A stretch of DNA of 34,696 nucleotides from Perkinsus chesapeaki (Eukaryota > Perkinsozoa > Perkinsida > Perkinsidae): positions 1 to 34,696 of the forward strand of contig JAAPAO010000376.1 in NCBI GenBank assembly GCA_013115145.1, read 5' to 3'. A program made the position numbers and the translations under genes. This document shows, one piece after another, positions 9,814 to 19,906 of the stretch. Numbering within the stretch: position 1 is the stretch's first letter; each line of letters starts with the position of its first letter. The notes under the pieces were generated by a model that saw nothing but the letters and a program-made list of their open reading frames with translations, was not told where the DNA came from and did no database searches.

Positions 9814-11244
9814 TTATTGTTGAACACAGGCATCCGGTGCTAGAGAACAGCTCTTGGAATCTCGACCAGATAATACCATACACTTTAGACATTTCCACCA
9901 GGATGTCTCAGGGGCTACTACAGCAGCAGGCTCTTGGATCTGCTCAGCCTTATCCTTCTCTATAGTCTGCCGTAAGAGGTCTATTGTCAATGCCAGCTCC
10001 TGAGTTTGCCGTTCCTGCTTTTCTAAGGACTCGGTGATATTACGCTGCCACCCTGAAGGCTCATACCTCAACAAGAGCTGAATGATTACCTAGATCCTGT
10101 ACTGCACCCGGTATGCTCATACGCATCAACATATGCTGTTCATGGGTACGTAGAGCCTTCTGGCTGAGGGAATGGACCAATGCCCCAGAGGGTGGAGTGG
10201 AGCCTCTTCCACCGGATCGTCTACGCCTCCTTCGCTCATTCGTGAATGGCGTGCTGCTAGCATTGCCTGCAAGGGTTTCAAGTGTGACGATGTGAAACAC
10301 TCCTACTCGAATTGGATCCATGGACGGATTTCTGATCCTCAATATAATCCCTCAGGAACATATAAATAGCATCGGAAATCTCCCCAGTGGTCAGCAGCTG
10401 GGCTGGGTCGTCAGGTATCGCCCTAATACCACCGCTGTCCGGCCTCCTCCAGCCCCATTATTACGCAAGGACGTTATCCCAATAGTTCACTGCCTCCTCG
10501 TTAGTACATGCCTTTTTAACATCCGATACTATAGCGGCTACCGCTCCAGCCTTAACCCCATCAACTTCAGGTCGAGAGGCTTGACATGCATCCAGCACAC
10601 GGTCCCGGAATATACGAATGCCTGTTAGTGCGGTATGATACAGTGGCAAGGATTTACCATATACCATCTAAAATGATATCACCGCTGGAGTCCTCGACAT
10701 CACCTGCTCGATCTATTGCCCTCCAGAATGAAAGGAAATCCATATCCTCATTATCAACCTGTAGAAAGCTGTACTGTAGAGGGGCTGTACTTATTGGCCA
10801 CTTCAGTGAGGTTCAATAAGGTACTCTTCCATCTCTCTATAAGCTGTGGCCTGGGGCATACTGATACATTAGTGTCCTCTGCTGCAGTAACATCATTAGC
10901 ATCTGTCAGGCTTATGAAGGATAGGGAAGGGGATGCATTACCTTCATCATGGGTAGCACAATGGGCAGCATAAAAGTGATAAGAGAACGCTGCATTATGG
11001 AATAGGACCGACTGAGGTACGGCATCCCTATCTGGGACGGCAGTCGAGCGATCTGCCTCTGATGAAATGGACGTCAGTCGTCTGTCTTTCGTAGAGGCCT
11101 ACGATCAGCCTGGTGCTGCTGCTCCCCTTCTATAGTGTTGCTTTGAATAGGTAGACTTATCATAGATGGTGAATCCATACCAATACGCTTGGATGGTGTG
11201 ATGGCATCCGATGCATTCACACCAATGTTGGGGCTGCTAAACAT
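9814..11244 (-). CDS. Unrecognised protein with C-terminal coiled coil and four-Cys motif
   Basis: Eight exons in consistent phase: 11244-11103, 11058-10942, 10902-10802, 10758-10665, 10621-10465, 10422-10307, 10266-10090, 10052-9814; 380 residues. The first part is polar (MFSSPNIGVNASDAITPSKR). The middle carries DMDFLSFWRAIDRAG and a helical stretch. Next come an Arg/Gly run (RRRRRRSGGRGS) and a Glu/Gln-rich coiled coil (about residues 305-345). Near the end is WWKCLKC followed by two more Cys in the spacing C-x2-C-x10-C-x6-C, loosely like a RanBP2 zinc finger but with an unusual last spacing. No family was recognised. Its start lies 113 nt downstream of the Rpn11 stop on the same strand. 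Confidence 0.65.
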
Positions 11245-11357
11245 ATTAAGGCTAACAACTACAATGAGGCATTGTCCAATGTTGACTAAATAAACAAGAG
11301 AGCGGTATAGGAAACTATTAATAACACGCAGTATTTATCGACCAGCGTCACTGTCAG

Positions 11358-12790
11358 TTAGAAGGTCTGAGAAATACCACATAAACCCAGGCAGGGCTTA
11401 TCATAAGCCTTACCGCAGAGTCCAGCATGCTTCCCATAATCTGTAGTATATTATCCTCTAACATATCCTCAACATTATGCTCCTAATAATAATCGAGTAC
11501 AGCCCCTCCCCCTAGCCTTCATTATTATTACCAGTCCCTTCTTAGGATCTATCTTTCCAGCATTCTTTACTACTATCTCATCCTCTGTTAACTTAGTCTC
11601 ATCCTGTATTAAATCATTGTATCTGACCCCCGTATAACTCTAATAATAGTGACCCCTATTACCCCTTAGTCATCTTTAATATATTGCTCATAAGCTCTGC
11701 ATTCTTTTTATCATGATCCGAATAACTAGTCAACCTGCGGACATTATTAAGTATTATCTAAGGCTGCTGCAGGTCCCCTGCCTTAGTCCATCCTGCCACT
11801 TCTCTTTATGAAGGTTAAGCAACATCCTCTGCTCCAATGGGTTCTTTTTATAGCTTATAGCGATACCTTAACAGCACCCCGTCTGTATATGATTTATGCT
11901 GTTGCTCTTGTTATTACTGTAATAATGTCTATTGAGACCATGAATCAATGCGGACAATGAAGGCCTGTTAAGATGGCCTATGTTGGAGGTAGTCTGCCTA
12001 GGCTCCTGGCCGAGCATCAGCATTTGAGGGTTTATAAGACGGAAGCAGTCTATGACCACCTTTCCTTTAACAGACTAAAAGAGGAGTAAATATGGTTAAC
12101 AAAGCAAAGGCTCTCCACATCCCCACACCCGAAAGGAGCGTTATTGGTACTACCTGAATGGGATCCACCACTATACCCACTGCTCGGGGGTTAAGCTGCT
12201 CAAACGCCTGTTGAGTGTTGATATCAGTACCAGAGAACCAGCAACCAAAACCAGGATGGGAATGGTACCATCCAACAACGTTTTCGGACCTGCAAACGGT
12301 AATGGAGGAGATACGCCCTTTGGTTTATGACCTTCCAGTCTGATTGAGCATCTCCAACATAGTAGCTTGGAACACTTCATCAATGGATTCTACTGATACA
12401 GTGTTACCTAAGTTGGGGACGTATTAGGGACATAGAAGACTGTTATAACGTACCAGACTGTGGCATGGAGAATACATCAACCACCTTAACAGTATAATCA
12501 TCGATAAACTCACCAAGTAGTAACCCCATGACCTCCATCGGTACACCAGCACGACCTAAATAAGCAACCCTTTACTACGTGTAAGCCTAGCAGCAGCATT
12601 CATACCATGTTTAAGCATCTTAAGTAGTGCTAAACTTGATACAAATACCTGTACTAAATATACCCCCACTTCAGCAGCCTTAGTACTATACCTGTTCACT
12701 TGTATCAGGTAATGTTTGATCCTCTCTACCACCCATCCCAGCCCCTCCACCACCGGCTAGGTTTTGCAACTGTTGCTGTAGGTTCATCAT
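11358..12790 (-). CDS. RPN11: 26S proteasome regulatory subunit Rpn11/PSMD14 (JAMM deubiquitinase)
   Basis: Eleven exons: 12790-12692, 12648-12606, 12555-12454, 12407-12332, 12289-12154, 12074-11918, 11866-11782, 11734-11663, 11622-11532, 11482-11414, 11366-11358; 312 residues against 310 in human. The zinc-binding JAMM signature is intact ([14 protein letters not shown]), with the upstream Glu in [13 protein letters not shown]. Other family blocks include [30 protein letters not shown] and [11 protein letters not shown]. Rpn11 removes ubiquitin chains from substrates at the proteasome lid. The Gly-rich N-terminus is typical. Intron 11781-11735 starts with GC instead of GT; this join is required to keep KWQDGL in phase with SYSDHDKKN. 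Divergent from CCDC25. Confidence 0.97.
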
Positions 12791-13045
12791 CTTTAAGGAG
12801 GGCGGTCAATAGAAAAAGTGCTATTATAACAACAACAGTGCAATTTATCGGCGCGTGACACAAAGTCGGCCTTCCTATGTTTCTCTTGCTGAATATATTC
12901 GCCTCTATATACAGTCACACATGAGATTGGAAGAGTCACGGTGATTTTTCCGTGCCGGGGTATAATTTCGTGGCGCGTGACCCTTTCTCTACCAACCTCT
13001 TCCTTACTTGTTGTTGTTTCTCCTTCCCTCCTTGTTCCTTGAAAT
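12791..13045. promoter_or_regulatory. Divergent intergenic region between Rpn11 and CCDC25
   Basis: Gap of 255 nt. It contains two direct copies of GGCGCGTGAC at 12850-12859 and 12972-12981. A pyrimidine-rich stretch (about 12984-13040) leads into the CCDC25 start. Promoter function is inferred from position only. Confidence 0.35.
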
Positions 13046-14166
13046 ATGGTATTCTTCTACGATTGCTGTGATCCCCGTTATAAGGTGTATATGGGACGGG
13101 ATAAATATGAGAATGAGGAACTACTTAAATATGGATGGCCTGAGGATGTTTGGTTTCATGTAATATCCCTAGGTTGCTACATGCATATAATTTATTTTTG
13201 AACAAAGCATAGGATTTTGTGATCGATTATGGATGCCGGAGTTAGTGTATCAACCTCCAAGGAATCTTTAAATCAGGTTGACGATCATTCATCTGCACAT
13301 GTTTACTTGCGACGGCCTTTGGAGCTCCCTAAGATTGATGATATCCCAGAGGAAGTATTAGAGGAGATGTGCCAGCTTACTAAGAACAATTCTATAGAAG
13401 GAAGCAAGGCACCCAAGGTTGATATAGTGTAAGGGACTCGGGTACGGTGATATAGGCACTAATTGAAAAATAGGAGTATCGTGTGTGAGTAAATATGGAC
13501 CTGTTTTGCGGAGAGCAAACTATATAATCTGACACATATATTGCGAGTTGTGGAAATGTTGGTATTCCAGGTACACAGGTTTCAAGAACCTCCGAAAGGG
13601 TGGGGATATGGCAACTGGACAAGTAGGGTTCCATGACACTAAAAAGTGCAAGTAGGGCTTCCTTATCGATCTGAGCTATGCGGTCATGGCAGACCCTCAG
13701 GTTTGTACGTAACCTTCATCGAGATAGAGAGATTGTTAAGAGAATTGAGAAGACTAAACGGGAGGAAGATGTCGATCTTTACGCCGAGAAGGAGGAGCGT
13801 GATAGGAAGGAACGATTAGCACGGAAGAAGGTAACATTTGGCAGCGGTAGCAGTGATGTTAAGGGATGTATTGCAGGCTGCTAAGGATAGGGCAATTAAA
13901 GAGAAGGCAGAGAAGGAAGCAGCTATTAAGGAAAAAGAACTCCGTAGCTATAAGGCATTCGATGTAATAATAGGGAATCTACGTCTGACAAATATAGTGG
14001 CCGAGGACAGATATAATGCATGTGAAACTGAGATATGGCTTAACTTTATACAGGAACACCACTTTCCCATTGTCAGGAATGTGATGAGTTGAAGACCTCT
14101 AACGCGGATCTAGGCGGTGATGGCACCATAGAGTCATGCCGTGAAATAGAAGATGACTTCATGTAA
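13046..14166 (+). CDS. CCDC25: CCDC25 family protein (NFACT-R domain; yeast Jlp2-like)
   Basis: Six exons: 13046-13159, 13277-13428, 13571-13651, 13701-13830, 13877-13963, 14077-14166; 217 residues against 208 in human. The N-terminal half is the NFACT-R fold shared with NEMF/Rqc2 ([21 protein letters not shown], then [21 protein letters not shown], and [15 protein letters not shown]). The C-terminal half is a charged coiled coil ([20 protein letters not shown]), then LRSYKAF and the typical acidic end DDFM. In animals it has been studied as a DNA sensor; the conserved role across eukaryotes is less clear and may be ribosome- or RNA-linked, as for its domain relatives. Derlin follows 138 nt downstream on the same strand. 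Confidence 0.93.
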
Positions 14167-14304
14167 GGATGAGGATGAGGAGGACATCAACAACGTTTAC
14201 TATCACCATCACACTGTTGTATATATCTCCCATTTCTTGGTCCTCGTATATGTCTCTATGACTTGGGTTATAGTAATACTAGTAGGTATTGTTAGTTTTT
14301 TGCA

Positions 14305-15311
14305 ATGGATAACTTGGTTGGTTATATACCGCCTGTGACCAAGGTAATAGGAGGGGTAATGGGTGGCCAGGACGCTAAAGCATCTTACTGTAATATTAGT
14401 ACTACTGCTACTGTATATCAATTCAATGGTGATTCAGCAGCGCTTGTTAGTACTCTTACATTAGTCTAAGTCTAAGATAAGAGTTAAAGTCTTCTTTATT
14501 ATATGGTTATTAGGGTATGCTGGTTATATCCTTTGGCCTTATGGCAGCATGTACCCTTGAGTTCATATCCCCCTTTTCATTATACTTCAACTGGTAATAC
14601 CACCTCCCAATCATCAACGTTACCTCTCTACCCCGATCATTTGTCAGGGAGATGGTATGGGAGCATGGGCAATGGTGGCGACTATTTACGTGTTTCCTAT
14701 TCTATGGTGATCTTGGACTAGGCTTCATGTGGAATGTATACGTTATGTACTTCTATTGCTCCCAATTAGAGGAAGTTGTCTTTAGACAGCGGTAAGGCAC
14801 GGAAGGAGCCGTCTGCAGACCTTAGCACACCTTCAGGTCCGGTGACTTTGTTTATATGCTATTAGTATCTATGTTCATGCTTTTGGGTATATCATTCCTT
14901 ACTGGCCACTTCTCTAACTTTTACTCTGGAGCCATTATTGATGTCATGACGTAGGTCCCACTACTACCACTCATTCTGCTACCTCCAAAGCCAGGTACGT
15001 ATGGGCTCGACGTAACCCTGGTGCCAGAGTACATGTCATTGCCTTCACTGTACAAGCACCTTACCTACCTTGGATACTTGCTGGTATATCATTGGTAATA
15101 AGGCAGATACCACATAGAGTCTGAGTTGTTATTAATTCAGATAATGGGTGGTCAGCTAGCAGACCATCTCCAAGGCATACTGGCTGGACATATCTATTAC
15201 TTCTTTACCGATGTCTACCCTAAGATGCCAACATCTAACGGCCTACAGCTCCTCAGGACACCTAAGCTACTCAAATGGGTATGTGGCCAAAAGGATGACG
15301 AGGCTGCATAG
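14305..15311 (+). CDS. Derlin family ER membrane protein (Der1-like)
   Basis: Six exons: 14305-14343, 14514-14593, 14648-14791, 14837-14950, 14995-15094, 15141-15311; 215 residues. It begins with the derlin IPPVT motif and continues with CTLEFISPFSLYFNWE, a QWWRLFTCFLFYGDLGLGF block (the WR motif), several hydrophobic helices, YVWARRNPGARVHV, the QAPYLPW motif and AGHIYYFFTDVYP. Derlins are rhomboid-like pseudoproteases that help export misfolded proteins from the ER for degradation. The first intron (14344-14513, 170 nt) is long for this window; it contains another open stretch that does not match derlins and was left out. The tail is short and acidic, with no obvious SHP box. Confidence 0.93.
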
Positions 15312-15412
15312 CCGAGCGGCGGAAGTAGACCGTTGTATGATATGTCTTATTTTCACTGTTCTATTTGGATTAGCGTTTGAAGTGTTTGTTAATAGTCATC
15401 CAGTTTATTAGT

Positions 15413-15728
15413 ATGGGCAAGCGTCGTTCGGAGCCCCTAAAGACAGTCTTTACTGAGACTGTTGATGAAGGTGGATGGGAGGTAGATGACACTCTTATGG
15501 ATGAGAATGTCCCACTTAAGGCCAACACTCCCCTGTCCCTTGTTATAAGGTAATAAGGGAATTCATCATAGAGTGGTGATGCCACTTGTCGTCAGAGAAC
15601 ACCCCGAAGCTCCCCAAACAAGCACATGGCCATCGGTCATACCGCTCCCTCCACCAAGTCCTCCAGAAGGGTATATACTCGGAGAATTGAGTGATGATGA
15701 ATACATGCTGGGAGAGCTATCTCCATAG
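15413..15728 (+). CDS. Small acidic Pro-rich protein, unrecognised
   Basis: Two exons, 15413-15549 and 15596-15728, give 89 residues starting MGKRRSEPLKTVF. After the basic start the chain is acidic, then Pro-rich (IPLPPPSPPEGY). It ends with two closely spaced copies of LGELS, separated by DDEYM. No domain is visible. Repeated short motifs suggest a docking peptide, but that is a guess. It begins 101 nt after the derlin stop and ends 68 nt before the VPS29 stop on the other strand. Confidence 0.55.
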
Positions 15729-15796
15729 TATTGCATTACACCAGGCATTTGTGTTAGTAACAACGCAATAGGTTAAATAATATAGAGAATAGTTCA

Positions 15797-16716
15797 CTAG
15801 TCATCCTTACTGTCCGAAGACTTCTTGAACTCGGACATACCAACATCAGCTTTGCCATCAATCTCTTGATAAACATAAACAACAGCATTGGACCCTTGTA
15901 CCTGATGAAGGATAAAGAGAAGGAGTGGTATACAGCAGTAAGGCCTACAGCCATTAGCATGAACGCAGGTACAGTGGTGCCGTCGGGGCGGACACCAGGG
16001 GCTTGGGACCTAATGAGAAGGGGATAGAAGGAAGCTTGTGCTAAGAGAGCTTACCCTAGAAGGTTAGGGTCATATGCACCTGTTGCTGAGCCTGGGTTAA
16101 TAAAGAATTTACCCTGATATATGAAATATAGAGGTAAGGCGGCGGCAGGTCCTACCCGATGCTCCGTTATACCATGTAGATGTGGTGATCCATACACTAA
16201 GATATCTACATCCAACTTACGTTGCCACATACTCAGGGCCTCCTAAGGTTCATAACAATGTAATTAAATAACATATAGTTGTATAGTACAAGGTCTCCAG
16301 GTGGTGTGATTTGATGACCATGTATAAGACCAATCTTGAAGTCCCCAACCTTGCATGTGATATACTCTGGCAAAGGCTTATCTTCGCTATCGGTATCCTC
16401 TAGTTCCCCTCGAACCTATACCATATTCCCTACCGCTCTCTTTGTTAATCGGTTAAGCCTTACAACGTATATAGACTGTTGGCCCATAACTCTAACGTTT
16501 TCCTGCATCTCCTTACTAGAGCCTATGTTCCCTGTGCAAAGGACTGTCCCTATTTTATCGGTATTCTAATAGGAACCTCTATCAGACCAACCTCCCACCA
16601 TTTACTACTACCAATAGCTCCCTAAAACACAGTGGCAGCTCTTTGGCCCGCTCAGGGATGTACATGTCACCGATGAGGAGGACCAACTCACCAAAGGATG
16701 AGTCCTCGTCTGACAT
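15797..16716 (-). CDS. VPS29: Retromer subunit VPS29
   Basis: Seven exons: 16716-16612, 16565-16464, 16415-16290, 16242-16156, 16113-16055, 16009-15949, 15901-15797; 214 residues against 182 in human. It keeps the calcineurin-like phosphoesterase fold signature of VPS29: [75 protein letters not shown], and VVYVYQEI near the end. VPS29 is a scaffold in the endosomal retromer complex. Relative to human, two metal-pocket His are replaced (DLH reads DMY; SGHTH reads YGSPH), and a loop of about 18 residues is inserted after GSATGAY. A Lys/Asp-rich tail (KKSSDSKDD) is added. It starts 110 nt after the stop of the next upstream gene. Confidence 0.93.
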
Positions 16717-16826
16717 CAATCAAAAGGGTACTGATGGAATGAGAAAAGATACTAGGTACTACGCAACCCAGAATCTGATAACGAGAATTTTACAAGATAC
16801 CAGAGCAGCAGCAGCAGTGTACAAGA

Positions 16827-17890
16827 TCAACAGTATTTATCGTGGACCTTCCTAACCCTCATATCTAGCATATCCTCCTTGGTAACATTCTTACTCACCT
16901 TCTCCGAGTGAGCCTTGTAACCGAAGGAACCATGTCTCTCTACATACCTACACCATCCTTATATTACCAATATTACACCCAACCTTACGTGAACAGGTTT
17001 TGCTGTTTCTTTTTGAACTTCTTCTGCAGTTCCTTATCTATAAGGTCCTCTACTGAACCTACTCCATCATTGTAACTAACTAAGTGGTTCGGCTGCTTAC
17101 CTCGGCCTTCGGTGTTGCCCTCCTCGTCTACCTCTTCCTTTTTCATTTTCATCTTAGCCTCCACTTTGCGCCGTAAAACCTCCCCATCCTTACGTACATG
17201 GAACTAACAACGCATCAAGCTTTGTGCTTTACCCAAGTAGGAATACCTCTGTTGTGGTGACGAAGTCCTGGCTGAAGGGATCGGACACCACTAGCGATCG
17301 TGATGATAGAACGCTGATGACCTGTCTTTCCTCAACCTAATATTAAAGTTAACACCAACGAGAGTAAGCCTTTGCAGTACCTGTAGGCTTTGGGGATGAT
17401 GGACGAGGATGGTATCACCTTGCTCTATCTCATCCATAAATTTAGTATTCATTCCCTAAAGTGTGTCGTCCTCCTCCTCTTCTTCTCCCATTGACCATTA
17501 TTACCTGTACTGTACTATTGGTACATACTATCCTTCCTGTGCATTTACGGACAGGGACTTCAGCTGGCTCGGAGGCTACACCATCGGACAGGATACCTAG
17601 AACCGTCAATAATGGTGATAGATTTAGATAACTAATAGGAAAAACCGTTTTAATTAATTCTAGTTAAACGAGCATTACTTGATTATAACTATATTATAAT
17701 TTTATATGGGTAAGATGCCACAGCAAAGGTGATGGGATTTAATAACCTCATCATCTGTGGAATAAGATTGGGTATTACCATCATCTTCGGCTACATGATG
17801 ATGCTTCTTAGACTTCTTCTTTTTCTTAGGTTTATCCCCCTTTAATATTAGAGGCCCTTTCCTTACCCTATCCCCTAATGAAGACATCAT
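16827..17890 (-). CDS. Lys-rich protein with FRG1-like ends and a distinct beta-rich core
   Basis: Seven exons: 17890-17779, 17596-17505, 17455-17381, 17336-17247, 17203-17101, 17058-16989, 16947-16827; 220 residues. The start has LILKGDKPKKKKKSKK, as in the LVLKG-plus-Lys tail at the N-terminus of FRG1. The end reads EDMLDMRVRKVHDKYC, close in pattern to the LLDRR..K.DRYC end of FRG1. In between, instead of the FRG1 fascin-like domain, there is a small segment with GMNTKFMDEIEQGDTI, LSSRSLVVSDPFSQD and TTTEFHVRKD that looks like a compact beta barrel. A nuclear RNA-associated role is suggested by the basic ends only. The first intron is 182 nt; other introns are 41-49 nt. Confidence 0.68.
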
Positions 17891-18102
17891 AAAGGGAAGA
17901 CTTCACAACGTGCTTTATCCAACCCATTTCGAGGTCTGCGTCGCTCCGCTAACATGCAAGATTTGTTTACCATTTTTGTCAAATCGTTCTTGAATTGTGC
18001 GTCACTGAACGTGTGTTCCTTGCGTATTTGCCTCTGTAGATTTTATGTTCCCCTTTTATCCCCATCATTTTCTTTATATAGTCATCGTCCTCTTATTGAG
18101 CT
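17891..18102. promoter_or_regulatory. Divergent intergenic region
   Basis: Gap of 212 nt between the FRG1-like gene (minus) and the membrane-protein gene (plus). No specific element was recognised; a shared two-way promoter is inferred from gene orientation. Confidence 0.3.
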
Positions 18103-19490
18103 ATGGGGCTCCAGAAGGTAACCCTGCCGATCGCTGCGCCTGGAAATTGAGTGGCCTGATGGTAGCTCTGAGCTACTAGTGGTCCTCTTAGTCTCTATAG
18201 TGCAGTGCTGCGATTATTATATCCGTTATTAATCTTGTCTGTTGTTGGCGTGGGCCTTCCCATCAATCCACTGTTAAACTGGGGTCTTAGGTATTCCCCC
18301 TACTAACACCACCCTCAAGGCTTCAAGTACTGTTGCCGAAGGAGCGGTAGAGACAGATACACTACCTGAGATGGGGAGGATAGGGGAGGGGATGGTGGAC
18401 AGACCGAAGACAGCCGATGCTGTTATTCTTGATGAGGGCCAGACCTTCAGGAACGATACTCCTTTAGAGCCCTGGGCTAACCGTAGTAGTAAGGCGCTCG
18501 TAGGGGTTAGTACAGAGGGTAGTGGTAAGAGGTCTAGTATACCAGAGATGGGAATGGGGCCACCAATCCCTATTGGGGTGCCATCGGGTAGTTTAGAAGG
18601 CATTAAGGGTGATGATAAGGAGGAGGAGACTACGGGTGGCAAGGGTAAACACAGGAAGCAGAGGCATGGCCGAGTTAGGCATCATCACCTGTCTGAAGCT
18701 GGGCCGGGGAAGGACAGCACCTTCCAAGCAGCTATAATACCAATCGGATTGAATGATTCTATGCAGTCTACTAGGGGGGCACCAGAGGGTTATGTTAGTC
18801 AGCCTGTGGATCAACGAACATCTTCTGCTGATGAAGCAAGGCTTAGTAATGATAATAAGGAGGAGGTTAAGGGATCTGAAGGCAGCATAGTGGATGATGG
18901 GATGATCAGAGGAGAGAGCGGTAAGAGCAATATTGATAGTAATGAACCAGACAAGTCGGAGGATCAAGGGGGTATTCAAGGCCCAGCCGAACATCATAAA
19001 GGGATGAAGCCAGTTGCCGGGCATAATAGTAAAACGGAGCATAGAGCTGCTGCTGCATCGCTCCGCCCTGTGAAAGCATCATCATCACATACTCTACCGT
19101 CGACAGTAGTGAATGGGTCTGCATCCTACGATGATGAAGATGCAGCTAGTAACAATGAAACATCTACTGTAGCCAAGAGTCCAATTGAAGGGGTGCAGCC
19201 TGCTAAGGGATATAATAATGATTTTATGGGAGGCACTGCTGCTGCTGTTAAGCCATCCATAGGTGGTCTAGAGGGGCAAAGGGATATTGACCAAGGTAGC
19301 CATCTGCCTAATGGAGATGTTGCAATGAGTGAGCTCTCCTGTCATATAGAAGGTTCGATATCCATATTATCTTTCAGGATCCTTTATAGCTGTCACTGTT
19401 GTGACGGTTGTATTGGTAATAGGCCTTATTGGGTCCTTTGTATGCTCTAAGGAATCATTCGATACTAGAAGGAGTCGGACAAGGTACTGA
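18103..19490 (+). CDS. Predicted type I membrane protein with long polar ectodomain
   Basis: Four exons: 18103-18117, 18201-18249, 18291-19328, 19378-19490; 404 residues. The two tiny first exons encode a short start and a hydrophobic stretch (CSAAIIISVINLVCC) acting as a signal sequence. The 1038-nt third exon encodes about 345 polar residues rich in Ser, Gly, Glu and Lys, with a His/Arg/Lys-rich patch (KGKHRKQRHGRVRHHH) and no recognised domain. The last exon encodes a clear membrane helix (FIAVTVVTVVLVIGLIGSFV) and a short basic tail. The start exon and first join rest on phase alone. An alternative donor at 19482 could extend the cytoplasmic tail into 19520-19830. Confidence 0.6.
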
Positions 19491-19906
19491 AGAGGGATAC
19501 GGTTAAGAGTGATATTCAAGCTTAATCAATCCTGAGTGCGGTGTAAAGCCAGCAGTCCGGTCCTATTACCATGCCTTTAGATCCCGTAGTAGTTATATAG
19601 TGGCTGTAGATACGATACAGCATATCATGGTAGTAGGAAATTGAACCTACCATCACCAGGGAGGAGGCATAATCTTGTACAGCCCCTCACACCAGCAGTT
19701 CAGCAGCAACAACAACAGGTCTGCAGCAGCAGCAGCAGCTCAAACTTATGGGTGTCATCATCACCTCCTCAGGTAGTGTATACATCCTCCTCCTCGTCTT
19801 CATCATCATCATCCAAGAGGTTCTAGATGCTCCTTCCATGCTACCACTGGTGTGACCATCATGCTAAGTTGTCCCTATTAAGCCGCTTGTCGTTATAATA
19901 CGGTTA
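19491..19906. other. Intergenic stretch with trinucleotide runs, possible extra tail exons
   Basis: About 415 nt between the membrane-protein stop and ALKBH4. CAG/CAA runs lie at about 19696-19740 and TCC/TCA runs at about 19785-19815. An open stretch from about 19521 to 19630 joins in phase to a donor at 19482 of the preceding gene and could be an alternative C-terminal tail. No RNA gene was recognised. Confidence 0.35.

Noticed and set aside
10053-10106. Apparent 12- to 14-nt introns or a frameshift in the 9814-11244 gene
   Set aside because: A single 37-nt intron (10089-10053) restores the frame exactly.
18274-18642. Long open frame on the minus strand opposite the membrane-protein exon
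   Set aside because: It mirrors the codon pattern of the plus-strand exon, and it has no splice or domain support.
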